A stretch of DNA of 64,000 nucleotides from Wagnerdoeblera sp046292685 (GCF_046292685.1 NZ_JBKBQM010000007.1:17566-81565), one strand, 5' to 3'. Positions 25,895 through 34,041 are shown, numbered from the stretch's first letter. A program made the numbers and translations. The notes: generated by a model from the letters alone, not told the origin.

Positions 25895-25963
25895 GCGAAC
25901 AGCGGTAATGTAACGACTGCTACATGTCAAACGTTGCCAAAGCTACCCCTGCGCCGAAAAGGC

Positions 25964-27055
25964 CTACGAGCCCGCCACCAGCCGGATCGCCCCCGGCGTC
26001 AGCCCGCCGGCACCGCCCAGCACCGCCGCCAGCGGCTGGCCATCCAGCAGCACCAGCACCTCGTCGGGCAGGCCGCCGGGTTCCAGCGTCACCACCGGCA
26101 CCGGCCCGGCAGCGTCGTAAACCACGACCAGCTCGTCCTGCGCCGCATCGTAATCGGTAATCGTGGCCACCCCGTCGAAGGCGCCGGCATGCACCTCGAA
26201 CAGGTCGGCGCCTGCACCGCCCGTGGCGGTGTCGCCGGCGCCCATGCGCAGCACATCGTCGCCGTCGCCGCCGTTCAGGTGGTTGCCGCCCTGGCCTGCC
26301 GCCGGGCCGATGGCGCCTTCCAGCGTGTCGTTGCCCTGGTCGCCGTCCAGCGTGTCATGGCCCGGCCCGGCCACCAGCGAATCGTCGCCGCCGCAGCCGG
26401 CCAGCCAATCGTCGCCCGCGCCGCCGATCATGGTGTCGGCGCCGTTGCCGCCGATCAGCGTATCGTGGCCGGCGCCGCCCTGCATCAGGTCGTCGCCTTC
26501 CTGCCCGGCCAGCCAGTCGTCGCCGGCGCCGCCCATCAGGGTATCGTCGCCATAGCCGCCTTCCAGCGTATCCTCGCCTGCGCCGCCTTGCAGCCGGTCG
26601 TCGCCCGGGCCGCCGTGCAACTGGTCGTCGCCGGCGCGGCCGAAAATCTCGTCATCGCCGGCGGTGCCGGTCAACCCGTCGCGGCCCGGCGTGCCCTCCA
26701 TCCGTTCGCCGGGCGGAACCGGGTCTGCGGGCAGATCGGGGTCTTCGGGCGGCTCCACACCCGGATCCTCGGGCCAGCAGGGGCCATCCGGCGCATCGGG
26801 GCCATCCGGGGTATCGTCCGGCTCTGCCGCCGGCTGGGTCGCCGCCGGAACCGGCACCGCCGGTGCATCCGGCACATCCTCGTCCGGCTCGTCCCACAAC
26901 TGGGCGGTTCCGGCGCCCTCGTCGGCCGGCTCGGGCGCGGGCCCGCCATCCTCCGGCTCCGGCTCGCCCTCGTCGCCGCGGTCCGGCGCCAGCGCCAGAC
27001 TGCCGCCGACGATCCCCGCCATCAACAAACCCATGACCCCCAGCAACGCCAGCAT
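25964..27055 (-). CDS. RTX-type calcium-binding repeat protein with N-terminal membrane segment
   Basis: The 363-residue protein starts with a hydrophobic segment (MLALLGVMGLLMAGIVGGSLALA), then an acidic Pro/Asp/Glu-rich linker to about residue 130. Residues 130-270 hold about thirteen nonapeptide repeats of the GGxGxDxUx kind (for example GGAGDDWLAGQEGDDLMQ), which fold as a parallel beta-roll binding Ca2+. The C-terminal portion (TITDYDAAQDELVVVYD) is a common RTX-associated module. Unusually, it has an N-terminal hydrophobic segment rather than only a C-terminal secretion signal. No type I secretion genes are adjacent. Confidence 0.8.
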   Translation of the reverse strand: MLALLGVMGLLMAGIVGGSLALAPDRGDEGEPEPEDGGPAPEPADEGAGTAQLWDEPDEDVPDAPAVPVPAATQPAAEPDDTPDGPDAPDGPCWPEDPGVEPPEDPDLPADPVPPGERMEGTPGRDGLTGTAGDDEIFGRAGDDQLHGGPGDDRLQGGAGEDTLEGGYGDDTLMGGAGDDWLAGQEGDDLMQGGAGHDTLIGGNGADTMIGGAGDDWLAGCGGDDSLVAGPGHDTLDGDQGNDTLEGAIGPAAGQGGNHLNGGDGDDVLRMGAGDTATGGAGADLFEVHAGAFDGVATITDYDAAQDELVVVYDAAGPVPVVTLEPGGLPDEVLVLLDGQPLAAVLGGAGGLTPGAIRLVAGS

Positions 27056-27302
27056 CACCGCTTCCCCCGCACACCTGCACCCGTCGCGTTAACCAAGATT
27101 CACGTTAACGCATTGATTGTCTTGCAAAAAATACCACAACCCGGCCCCAGGCACAACCCCCGGCCCGGCGGCCGCGACAGCCCCCTTTCCTTTTGCGGCG
27201 AATCCGCCTATACGCCGCCATCCGCCACGCTGGCGGACCCCTCCACGGGCCTTGCTGGACGACATCCCGGCCTGCGCCATAACCCCTGAAAAGGAGACCC
27301 CG

Positions 27303-27572
27303 ATGTCGATCACCGTCGAAGAAAAAGCCCGCCTCATCAAGGAATACGCGACCAAGGAAGGCGACACCGGCTCGCCCGAGGTTCAGGTGGCCATCCTGTC
27401 CTCGCGCATCGCGACCCTGACCGAGCACTTCAAGGGCCACAAGAAAGACAACCACTCCCGCCGCGGCCTGCTGATGATGGTGGCCCAGCGCCGCAAGCTG
27501 CTGGACTACCTCAAGGCCAAGGACGAAGCGCGCTACACCTCGCTGATCCAGCGCCTCGGCCTGCGCCGCTGA
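27303..27572 (+). CDS. rpsO: 30S ribosomal protein S15
   Basis: S15 (89 residues) binds the central domain of 16S rRNA early in 30S assembly. The family pattern is complete: EYATKEGDTGSPEVQVAILS, LTEHFKGHKKDNHSRRGLLMMV, and RRKLLDYLKAKDEARYTSLIQRLGLRR. It has a GGAG site (aaaaggagacc). Usually pnp follows directly; here bciA and an SDR fragment lie between them. Confidence 0.98.
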   Translation: MSITVEEKARLIKEYATKEGDTGSPEVQVAILSSRIATLTEHFKGHKKDNHSRRGLLMMVAQRRKLLDYLKAKDEARYTSLIQRLGLRR

Positions 27573-27652
27573 GTCGCCGCAAATCGTGAACGTCGCCGCC
27601 CGCCGCACCGGCGGGCGGTTGCGTTTCGGGGGTCGCCAGCGCGCGGCCGATG

Positions 27653-27670
27653 TGTCACTCTGTCCTGACA
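27653..27670 (+). promoter_or_regulatory. PpsR/CrtJ-type operator (TGTC-N10-GACA)
   Basis: The 18-bp site TGTCACTCTGTCCTGACA fits the TGT-N12-ACA consensus, including the preferred inner C and G, of the PpsR/CrtJ repressors of photosynthesis genes. It lies 23 bp upstream of the bciA start codon, where a repressor would block transcription. The assignment follows from established consensus plus the chlorophyll-pathway gene it precedes. Confidence 0.7.
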
Positions 27671-27693
27671 CATCGTCTGTCACGAAGGCCCGC

Positions 27694-28653
27694 ATGACCC
27701 CGAGCCCCGTTTTGCTTCTGGGTGGCACCGGCACCATCGGCCGCGCCACCGCCCGCGCCTTGCGCGCCGCCGGGCACAGCGTGACCGCGCTGGTCCGCCC
27801 CGGCACCGCCGACGAGGCCTTGCCCGGCTGCACCCTGCACCGCGCCGATGTCACCGCCCCGGGCGCGGTGGCGCAGGCGCTGGCCGCCAGCGGGGCGCGC
27901 GCCGTGGTGTCGTGCCTGGCCAGCCGCACCGGCACCCCGGCCGATGCCCGCGCCATCGACCACCACGCGCACAGCCTGGCCTTGCAGGCCGCCGTTGCCG
28001 CCGGGGTCGGGCATTTCGTGCTGCTGTCGGCGATCTGCGTGCAAAAGCCGCGGCTGGCCTTCCAGCAGGCCAAGCTGGCGTTCGAGGCCGAACTTCAGGC
28101 CGCCCCCCTGGTCTGGACCATCGTTCGCCCGACCGCCTTCTTCAAGTCGCTGTCCGGGCAGGTGGCGCGGGTGCAGGCGGGCCATCCGTTTCTGGTGTTC
28201 GGCGACGGGCGGGGCACCGCCTGCAAGCCCGTTTCCGATGCCGATCTGGGCCGGTTTCTGGCCGCCTGCCTGTCCGACCCCGCGCGGCACAACCGCATCC
28301 TGCCCATCGGCGGCCCGGGCCCGGCACTGACCCCGCGCGACCAGGCCGCGATGCTGGAGCGCCTGACCGGCGCCCCGGTGCGGGTGCGGCAGGTGCCGCT
28401 GGCCCTGATGGATGCCATCGTGGCCGGGCTTTCCGTGCTGGGCCGCCTGTCGCCCCGCCTCGCCGCCAAGGCGGAACTCGCGCGCATCGGCCGCTACTAC
28501 GCCACCGAATCGATGCTGGTCTGGAACGCCGCCGCCGGCCGCTACGATGCCGACGCCACCCCCGAAACCGGCACCGACCGGCTGGAGGATCATTACGCCG
28601 CCCTCCTGCGCGGCGAGGCCGCCGACGACCGCGGCGCCCACGCGGTGTTCTGA
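27694..28653 (+). CDS. bciA: Divinyl (proto)chlorophyllide 8-vinyl-reductase, BciA type
   Basis: The 319-residue NAD(P)-binding protein reduces the 8-vinyl group in (bacterio)chlorophyll biosynthesis. An extended-SDR Rossmann start (LLLGGTGTIGRATARAL) is followed by hallmark BciA segments: HFVLLSAICVQKPRLAFQQAKLAFE, WTIVRPTAFFKSLSGQVARV, FLVFGDGRGTACKPVSDADL, RILPIGGPGPALTPRDQ, and the C-terminal IGRYYATESMLVWN. I start at the ATG at 27694; the frame extends upstream through the operator. The gene implies a phototroph or one that recently was. Confidence 0.88.
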   Translation: MTPSPVLLLGGTGTIGRATARALRAAGHSVTALVRPGTADEALPGCTLHRADVTAPGAVAQALAASGARAVVSCLASRTGTPADARAIDHHAHSLALQAAVAAGVGHFVLLSAICVQKPRLAFQQAKLAFEAELQAAPLVWTIVRPTAFFKSLSGQVARVQAGHPFLVFGDGRGTACKPVSDADLGRFLAACLSDPARHNRILPIGGPGPALTPRDQAAMLERLTGAPVRVRQVPLALMDAIVAGLSVLGRLSPRLAAKAELARIGRYYATESMLVWNAAAGRYDADATPETGTDRLEDHYAALLRGEAADDRGAHAVF

Positions 28654-28678
28654 CGCCGCATTGCCCTGCGCGGCGCGA

Positions 28679-28912
28679 TGCGCCATCCTGCCCGCGGCGG
28701 TGCTGACCCCGATGTGGGAACCGCTGCTCGGCACCGGCCCCGACCGCGCCGCGCGCATGGCGGTGCTGGTGGCCGACACGCCCCTGCGCCGTTTTGCCGA
28801 CCCTGCGGAAATCGCCGCCCTTTCCGTGCTGCTCGCCTCGGACGAGGCGACCTACATGACCGGCGCCGAACTCGTGATCGACGGCGGGCTGCTCGCCGGC
28901 TCGGCCGCCACG
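28679..28912 (+). pseudogene. C-terminal fragment of a short-chain dehydrogenase
   Basis: One frame reads CAILPAAVLTPMWEPLLGTGPDRAARM, RFADPAEIAALSVLLASDEATYMTGAELVIDGGLLAGSA, the typical last 75 residues of an SDR. No Rossmann N-terminus precedes it, as bciA ends at 28653, and the frame runs past the normal SDR end into the pnp leader. It is a remnant of a deleted gene. Confidence 0.7.
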
Positions 28913-29086
28913 CCGGGGGGGCCGACCTGCCCCCTTCCCAAGCGCCTTGTTTTGCTGTATGCGCCCTCCATCTGCGACGTGACGCCCAGGGCCCCGGGCA
29001 CATGCGAAGGATAGGGGCGGCGGCAATGGGGCCGCCATAAAAGCGGAGACCCGGCAGGGGCCGGGAGTGCTCCGAGAGGAAACTGC

Positions 29087-31228
29087 ATGTTCAACATCAC
29101 CAAGAAATCGATCCAGTGGGGCAACGAAACGCTCTCGCTGGAAACGGGCCGCGTTGCCCGCCAGGCCGACGGCTCGGTCATCGCCACGCTGGGCGAAACC
29201 AGCGTCATGGCCAACGTGACCTTTGCGAAAACCGCGAAACCCGGCCAGGACTTCTTTCCGCTGACCGTCCACTACCAGGAAAAATACTACGCCGCCGGCA
29301 AGATCCCCGGCGGGTTCTTCAAGCGCGAGGCGCGCCCCTCCGAAAAGGAAACGCTGACCTCGCGCCTGATCGACCGCCCCATCCGCCCGCTGTTCGTCGA
29401 AGGCTTCAGGAACGAAGTCCTCGTGATGGCCACCGTGCTGTCGTGCGACCTCGTGAACGACCCCGACATCGTGGCGATGATCGCGGCCTCCGCCGCGCTC
29501 ACCATCTCGGGCGTGCCCTTCATGGGCCCGATCGGCGCGGCGCGCGTCGGCTTCGTCAACGGCGGCTACGTGCTGAACCCGGCGATGGACGACATGACCC
29601 AGCTGCGCGGCAAGCCCGAACAGCGCCTCGACCTCGTGGTTGCCGGCACCAAGGACGCCGTGATGATGGTCGAATCCGAAGCCTACGAGCTGACCGAGGA
29701 CGAAATGCTCGGCGCCGTGGTGTTCGGCCACGAACAGATGCAGCCGGTGATCGACCTCATCATTGACTTCGCCGAAGAAGCCGCCAAGGAACCCTTCGAC
29801 TTCACGCCGCCCGACATCTCGGGCCTCTACGCCAAGGTCAAGGCCGCGGGCGAGGCGCAGATGCGCGCCGCCTTCGCCATCCGCGACAAGCAGGAACGCA
29901 CCACCGCCATCGGCGCGGCCGCCGATGCCATCGTCGCCGCCCTCTCGGACGAAGACAAGGCCAACCCCGACCTCGGCGCCGCCATCAAGAAGCTGGAATC
30001 CGACATCCTGCGCGGCGACGTGGTGAAAAAGGGCATCCGCATCGACGGGCGCGACACGAAAACCGTGCGCCCGATCTGGGTGGAAACCGGCGTCCTGCCG
30101 CGCACCCACGGCTCGGCCCTGTTCACCCGCGGCGAAACCCAGGCGCTCTGCGTCACCACGCTGGGCACCGGCGAGGATGAACAGATCATCGACGCGCTGA
30201 ACGGCAACACCCGGTCGAACTTCCTGCTGCACTACAACTTCCCGCCCTATTCGGTGGGCGAGGTGGGCCGCGTCGGTTCCCCCGGCCGGCGCGAGATCGG
30301 GCACGGCAAGCTCGCGTGGCGCGCGCTGCAAGCCGTGCTGCCGGCGCCGACCGAATTCCCCTACACCCTGCGCGTGGTGTCGGAAATCACCGAATCGAAC
30401 GGCTCGTCCTCGATGGCCACGGTCTGCGGGGCGTCGCTGTCGATGATGGATGCCGGCGTGCCGCTCAAGGCGCCCGTGGCCGGCGTGGCGATGGGCCTGA
30501 TCCTGGAACAGGACGGCTCCTGGGCCGTGCTCACCGACATCCTCGGCGACGAGGACCACCTCGGCGACATGGATTTCAAGGTGGCCGGCACCGAAAAGGG
30601 CATCACCAGCCTGCAGATGGATATCAAGGTGGCGGGCATCACCCCCGACATCATGAAGCAGGCGCTGGCGCAGGCCAAGGACGGCCGCCTGCACATCCTG
30701 GGCGAAATGGCCAAGGCGCTGTCGGCACCGCAAGGCTTCTCGGCCTATGCGCCCAAGATCGAAACGCTGACCATCCCCACCGACAAGATCCGCGAAGTGA
30801 TCGGCTCGGGCGGCAAGGTCATCCGCGAGATCGTCGAGGTGTCGGGCGCCAAGGTGGACATCAACGATGACGGCGTCATCAAGATCGCCTCGTCCGATGC
30901 CAACGCCATCAAGCGCGCCTACGACATGATCTGGTCCATCGTGGCCGAGCCCGAAGAAGGCAAGATCTACACCGGCCGCGTGGTCAAGCTGGTGGACTTC
31001 GGCGCCTTCGTGAACTTCTTCGGCAAGCGCGACGGTCTGGTGCACGTGTCCCAGATCTCGGGCAAGCGCCTGAACCACCCCAACGAGGTGCTCAAGGAAG
31101 GCCAGGAGGTCAAGGTCAAGCTCCTGGGCTTCGACGAACGCGGCAAGGTGCGCCTCGGCATGAAGATGGTCGATCAGGAAACCGGCGCGGAAATCACCGA
31201 AGCGAAGAAAGAGGCCGCCGAGGGCTGA
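29087..31228 (+). CDS. pnp: Polyribonucleotide nucleotidyltransferase (PNPase)
   Basis: PNPase (713 residues) degrades RNA 3' to 5' with phosphate (EC 2.7.7.8). Two RNase PH domains (about residues 10-230 and 310-545) flank an all-helical linker; a KH domain follows with IGSGGKVIREIVEVSGAKVDI, then an S1 domain with GRVVKLVDFGAFVNFF. FFKREARPSEKETLTSRLIDRPIRPLF and NGSSSMATVCGASLSMMDAG carry catalytic residues. The leader has a small GGCGGC hairpin (29016-29036) that could serve autoregulation. A GAGAGGAAA site precedes the start. Confidence 0.98.
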   Translation: MFNITKKSIQWGNETLSLETGRVARQADGSVIATLGETSVMANVTFAKTAKPGQDFFPLTVHYQEKYYAAGKIPGGFFKREARPSEKETLTSRLIDRPIRPLFVEGFRNEVLVMATVLSCDLVNDPDIVAMIAASAALTISGVPFMGPIGAARVGFVNGGYVLNPAMDDMTQLRGKPEQRLDLVVAGTKDAVMMVESEAYELTEDEMLGAVVFGHEQMQPVIDLIIDFAEEAAKEPFDFTPPDISGLYAKVKAAGEAQMRAAFAIRDKQERTTAIGAAADAIVAALSDEDKANPDLGAAIKKLESDILRGDVVKKGIRIDGRDTKTVRPIWVETGVLPRTHGSALFTRGETQALCVTTLGTGEDEQIIDALNGNTRSNFLLHYNFPPYSVGEVGRVGSPGRREIGHGKLAWRALQAVLPAPTEFPYTLRVVSEITESNGSSSMATVCGASLSMMDAGVPLKAPVAGVAMGLILEQDGSWAVLTDILGDEDHLGDMDFKVAGTEKGITSLQMDIKVAGITPDIMKQALAQAKDGRLHILGEMAKALSAPQGFSAYAPKIETLTIPTDKIREVIGSGGKVIREIVEVSGAKVDINDDGVIKIASSDANAIKRAYDMIWSIVAEPEEGKIYTGRVVKLVDFGAFVNFFGKRDGLVHVSQISGKRLNHPNEVLKEGQEVKVKLLGFDERGKVRLGMKMVDQETGAEITEAKKEAAEG

Positions 31229-31246
31229 GGCTTTCGCAAACTCTTG

Positions 31247-31279
31247 CAGCGGCCCCGGGGAGTGTCCCCGGGGCCGCTG
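31247..31279 (+). terminator. Terminator after pnp
   Basis: A perfect 15-bp stem (31247-31261 with 31265-31279, core GCGGCCCCGGGG) encloses a 3-base loop, 18 bp after the pnp stop. No long T tract follows (tcattt). Confidence 0.8.
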
Positions 31280-31604
31280 TCATTTCGGCCCCGGTCTGCC
31301 GCGGCCCCTTTGTCAGCCTGCCGGCGCCCCCGCGTCAGCCTGCCGGCGCCCCCGCCAGCGCGCGCTGCGGATGCGCTCCAGCGGCATGGGGCAGGCGGCG
31401 GGCGCCCGGTCTTTCGCGGTTTTCCGCAAAGGCGGCAAAGGCAGGGTAAAGGATCAAGGGCGGGGTCTTTCAGGCGGTCGTGCACAGCCTGAAACAACCC
31501 CGGTTCCGCGCCCTTTGTCAGGCACAAGGCGGGTCTCGCATCGGCGCCAATCGTTGACGATTCGTTAATTTGCGTGTGCAAGCCTTTGATTTTTCACATG
31601 CGCA
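31280..31604. other. Gene-poor gap after pnp with a 22-bp tandem duplication
   Basis: No convincing gene is seen in this 325-bp stretch between the two convergent terminators. It holds a 22-bp unit (GTCAGCCTGCC...CCCCCGC) duplicated head to tail at 31312-31333 and 31334-31355. The part after 31540 is A/T richer than its surroundings. Confidence 0.5.
31312..31355 (+). repeat. Perfect 22-bp tandem duplication
   Basis: Two identical 22-bp units lie head to tail with no spacer. This may be replication slippage in non-coding DNA. Confidence 0.85.
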
Positions 31605-31629
31605 CCCCTGTCCCTTCAAGGGACAGGGG
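31605..31629 (-). terminator. Terminator after asd
   Basis: CCCCTGTCCC (31605-31614) pairs perfectly with GGGACAGGGG (31620-31629) around TTCAA, 14 bp beyond the asd stop on the minus strand. Confidence 0.7.
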
Positions 31630-31643
31630 CGCGGGGCCCGGGG

Positions 31644-32681
31644 TCAGCCCTGGCGCGGCAGCAGCGCCTCGGCGATCTGCACCGCGTTCAGCGCCGCGCC
31701 CTTCAACAGCTGGTCCCCCACCACGAACATCGCCAGCGTGCGCCCCGAAGGGTCGGCCCAGTCGGGCCGCAGGCGCCCGACCAGCACGTCATACTGCCCG
31801 CTCGCCTCGCTGGGCATGGGGAAGTGATTGGCCGCGCGGTCGTCCACCAGCTTCACCCCCGGGGCCGCGGCCAGCAGGGCGCGGGCGGCCTCCACATCGA
31901 CCGGGGCGTCGAACGCCACCGAAATCGCCATGCCATGCGCCCGCAGGATCGGCACGCGGATGCAGGTGATGCCCACCGGCAGGTCGGGCAGGTCCAGGAT
32001 GCGGCGGGTTTCGGCCACCACCTTGGTTTCCTCGCCGTTGTAGCCGGTTTCCGGGTCCATCGCGGCGTTGTGGCTGAAGAAGTTGAAGGCATACGGGTGC
32101 GGCAGCACCTGCGGCGGGTAATCCTCGCCCCGCAAGGCGGCGGCGGTGGCCAGCCGCAACTCCTCCATCGCCGCCGCGCCGGCCCCGCTTGCGGCCTGAT
32201 AGGTCGCCAGGCTCAGCCGCCGGATCGGCGCCGCCCGGTGCAGGGGCGCCAGCGCCACCGTGGCGATGGCCGCGACGCAGTTCGGGTTGGCGATGATCCC
32301 GCCGTGCCCTTCCATCGCGGCGGCGTTCACCTCGGGCACCACCAGCGGCACCTCGGGCGCCATGCGGAAGGCCGAGGAATTGTCCACCACCACCGCGCCC
32401 GCCTGCACCGCCAGCGGGGCATGGCTTTTCGACAGGCCCGAGCCGGCCGAAAACAGCGCCAGATCGACGCCGGCAAAGCTGTCCGGCGTCAGCTCCTCCA
32501 CCGTCACCGGCTGGCCGCGGAAGGTCATGGTCTTGCCGGCCGACCGGGCCGAGGCCAGCAGCCTGAGCCGCGAGACGGGAAAGGCGCGCTGTTCAAGGCA
32601 GCCGAGCAGCTCGACGCCGACAGCGCCGGTGGCGCCGACGATGGCAACCGAAGGCTGCGAGGGGAGGGATCGGGCGGGCAT
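31644..32681 (-). CDS. asd: Aspartate-semialdehyde dehydrogenase
   Basis: The 345-residue enzyme makes aspartate semialdehyde from aspartyl phosphate (EC 1.2.1.11), the branch intermediate for lysine, threonine, methionine and diaminopimelate. It starts with the NADP site VAIVGATGAVGVELL, has FSAGSGLSKSHAPLA and DNSSAFRM, the catalytic Cys in ANPNCVAAIA (usually NCST or NCTT), TYQAASGAG with the conserved Gly-rich bend, and the catalytic His in RVPILRAHGMA. An AGGAGA site precedes the start. A threonine-rich leader frame and paired hairpins lie upstream, suggesting attenuation. Confidence 0.93.
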   Translation of the reverse strand: MPARSLPSQPSVAIVGATGAVGVELLGCLEQRAFPVSRLRLLASARSAGKTMTFRGQPVTVEELTPDSFAGVDLALFSAGSGLSKSHAPLAVQAGAVVVDNSSAFRMAPEVPLVVPEVNAAAMEGHGGIIANPNCVAAIATVALAPLHRAAPIRRLSLATYQAASGAGAAAMEELRLATAAALRGEDYPPQVLPHPYAFNFFSHNAAMDPETGYNGEETKVVAETRRILDLPDLPVGITCIRVPILRAHGMAISVAFDAPVDVEAARALLAAAPGVKLVDDRAANHFPMPSEASGQYDVLVGRLRPDWADPSGRTLAMFVVGDQLLKGAALNAVQIAEALLPRQG

Positions 32682-32705
32682 GGTCTTCTCCTGGGATCGG
32701 GGAGA

Positions 32706-32751
32706 GGACGGGCACCGTTCCGGCTGTGGCCCCGTCCGTCTCGGGCGGGGC
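32706..32751 (-). promoter_or_regulatory. Alternative hairpins ahead of asd (possible attenuator)
   Basis: Two stems share the segment 32729-32738. Hairpin A pairs it with 32742-32751 (10 bp, one mismatch). Hairpin B pairs 32726-32737 with 32706-32715 (about 10 pairs with a 2-base bulge). Only one can form at a time. Both lie between the stop of the Thr-rich leader and the asd start. Hairpin B is followed on the RNA by UCUCCCC rather than a strong U tract. Confidence 0.5.
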
Positions 32752-32772
32752 TTTCGGGGTTTGGTCCGGCTG

Positions 32773-32853
32773 TCAGGCCGCGCACACCCGAAGACACCCC
32801 GCCGCAGCGGTGGTCTTGGTGGTGGTGCGTTTCGAGGCGATGATCCGGGCCAT
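32773..32853 (-). CDS. Threonine-rich leader peptide upstream of asd
   Basis: A 26-codon frame reads MARIIASKRTTTKTT then AAAGCLRVCAA and stops 91 bp before the asd start. Codons 10-15 are ACC ACC ACC AAG ACC ACC: five threonines and one lysine, both end products of the pathway that asd serves. Two alternative hairpins follow. This is the pattern of a transcription-attenuation leader, like the thr operon of enterobacteria. Its ribosome site is weak, which is the main reservation. Confidence 0.6.
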   Translation of the reverse strand: MARIIASKRTTTKTTAAAGCLRVCAA

Positions 32854-33099
32854 GTCGGCGCCGTTAGCAGCGAATCTGCCGCCCTTCAAGTCGCCGCCAG
32901 AGGCCGCAGCGCAAGGCTGCCGCGTTGCGGCATTTCCGCAACGGGCCGATTGTCGGGCGCTTTGGTGGAAAAAGTGTTGCACCCCTGCCGCAAAAGATTC
33001 ATCAACCGTTCGCGATTTCGGCACGACCCACAGTCTGCTGATGATTTGTTCACCATTCTGGGTCAACCTTCTCCTACGATCTGACTCGGGGGAGGTCAC

Positions 33100-33243
33100 A
33101 TGATCCGTACGATCACACTTGGTAGTTGCGTATCGGTGCAGGGGCTGTTCGTGCGCGCCTTCGGCGACGGGCGCATCGCGGTCCGCGACGGGGACAAGAC
33201 CTTTGTGGGCCGTCCGGTGCCGGTGCCCACCGCCGCGGGCTGA
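33100..33243 (+). CDS. Small conserved-looking protein, 47 residues
   Basis: The ATG at 33100 follows a strong GGGGGAGG site. The peptide begins MIRTITLGSCVSVQGLFVRAF and continues GDGRIAVRDGDKTFVGRPVPVPTAAG; alternating hydrophobic and charged residues with Gly-Asp turns suggest a small beta structure. I recognise no family. It is divergent from the asd leader and convergent with kdsB, which ends 6 bp away. The codon pattern resembles neighbouring real genes. Confidence 0.55.
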   Translation: MIRTITLGSCVSVQGLFVRAFGDGRIAVRDGDKTFVGRPVPVPTAAG

Positions 33244-33249
33244 GGGGCA

Positions 33250-34041
33250 TCAGGGCAGGTTCATCCGCGCCAGGGCCGCCTCGATCAGGGCGACGTCGGA
33301 GGGGTTGTTCAGCTCCCAGAACTCGGCTGCACCGGCGGAAACCTCGGGTGCAATGATCGGCATGGCGTTTTCTAGGAACCGCAACTGCTCCAACCCTTCG
33401 AGCTGCTCCAGATCGCCGGGGGGCAGCAAGGCATAGCGCCGCAGTGCCTCGGGGCGATAGGCGTAAAGCCCGACGTGGTGAAACACCGGCACGGGCCCGG
33501 CGCCCTCGGCCGCCCCGCCAAAGGGCAGCACCTCCTTGGAAAAATACAGCGCCCTGCCCCGGCGGTCGCGCACCACCGTGGTGCCGCCGACCCGACCGGC
33601 GGCACGATCGGCGCGCAGGTTGGCCAGCGCCCGGGCATCGCAGCGCAAGGCGGGGGTGGCCATGGCCGCCTCGGGATCGTCGCGCAAGGCCGCCATCAGC
33701 GCGGGCACGAAATGCGGCGGCGTCAGCGGCGCATCGCCTTGCAGGTTCACCACCACATCGGCCGAAATCCCGGCACGTTCCACCGCTTCGGCCACGCGCT
33801 CGGTGCCGTTGCGACAGGTGTCGGAGGTCAGGATCACCGGCGCCCCGACCCGTTCGGCCTCGGCCGCGATGCGGGCATCGTCGGTGGCGACGAACACCGG
33901 CAACCCGGTGGCACGGGCCGCCGCAACCGACCGTTCCAGCAAGCTGCGCGCCTGCCCGGTGGCCCCGCGCAAGGGCACCAGCGGCTTGCCCGGATAGCGG
34001 CTGGAGGCGTAACGCGCGGGAATGACGATACAGGCCCGCAT
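33250..34041 (-). CDS. kdsB: 3-deoxy-manno-octulosonate cytidylyltransferase
   Basis: The 263-residue enzyme activates KDO with CTP to CMP-KDO (EC 2.7.7.38) for lipid A-core assembly. It has the opening IVIPARYASSRYPGKPL, VATDD, LTSDTCRNGTERVAEA, VVNLQGDAPL and FHHVGLYAYRPEALRRY with LEQLEGLEQLRFLENA. Its start overlaps the kdsA stop by one base, so it is the last gene of an lrp-kdsD-kdsA-kdsB series in which every junction overlaps. Confidence 0.95.
   Translation of the reverse strand: MRACIVIPARYASSRYPGKPLVPLRGATGQARSLLERSVAAARATGLPVFVATDDARIAAEAERVGAPVILTSDTCRNGTERVAEAVERAGISADVVVNLQGDAPLTPPHFVPALMAALRDDPEAAMATPALRCDARALANLRADRAAGRVGGTTVVRDRRGRALYFSKEVLPFGGAAEGAGPVPVFHHVGLYAYRPEALRRYALLPPGDLEQLEGLEQLRFLENAMPIIAPEVSAGAAEFWELNNPSDVALIEAALARMNLP

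Noticed and set aside
26220..26650. Repeated short motifs resembling a CRISPR-like array
   Set aside because: The periodicity is the 27-base codon repeat of the RTX nonapeptides, with varying sequence and no spacers; no cas genes are present.
24896..27289. A long plus-strand frame antisense to the MFS, ChrB-N and RTX genes
   Set aside because: The minus-strand proteins have recognisable domains and ribosome sites; the plus-strand product is low-complexity shadow sequence.
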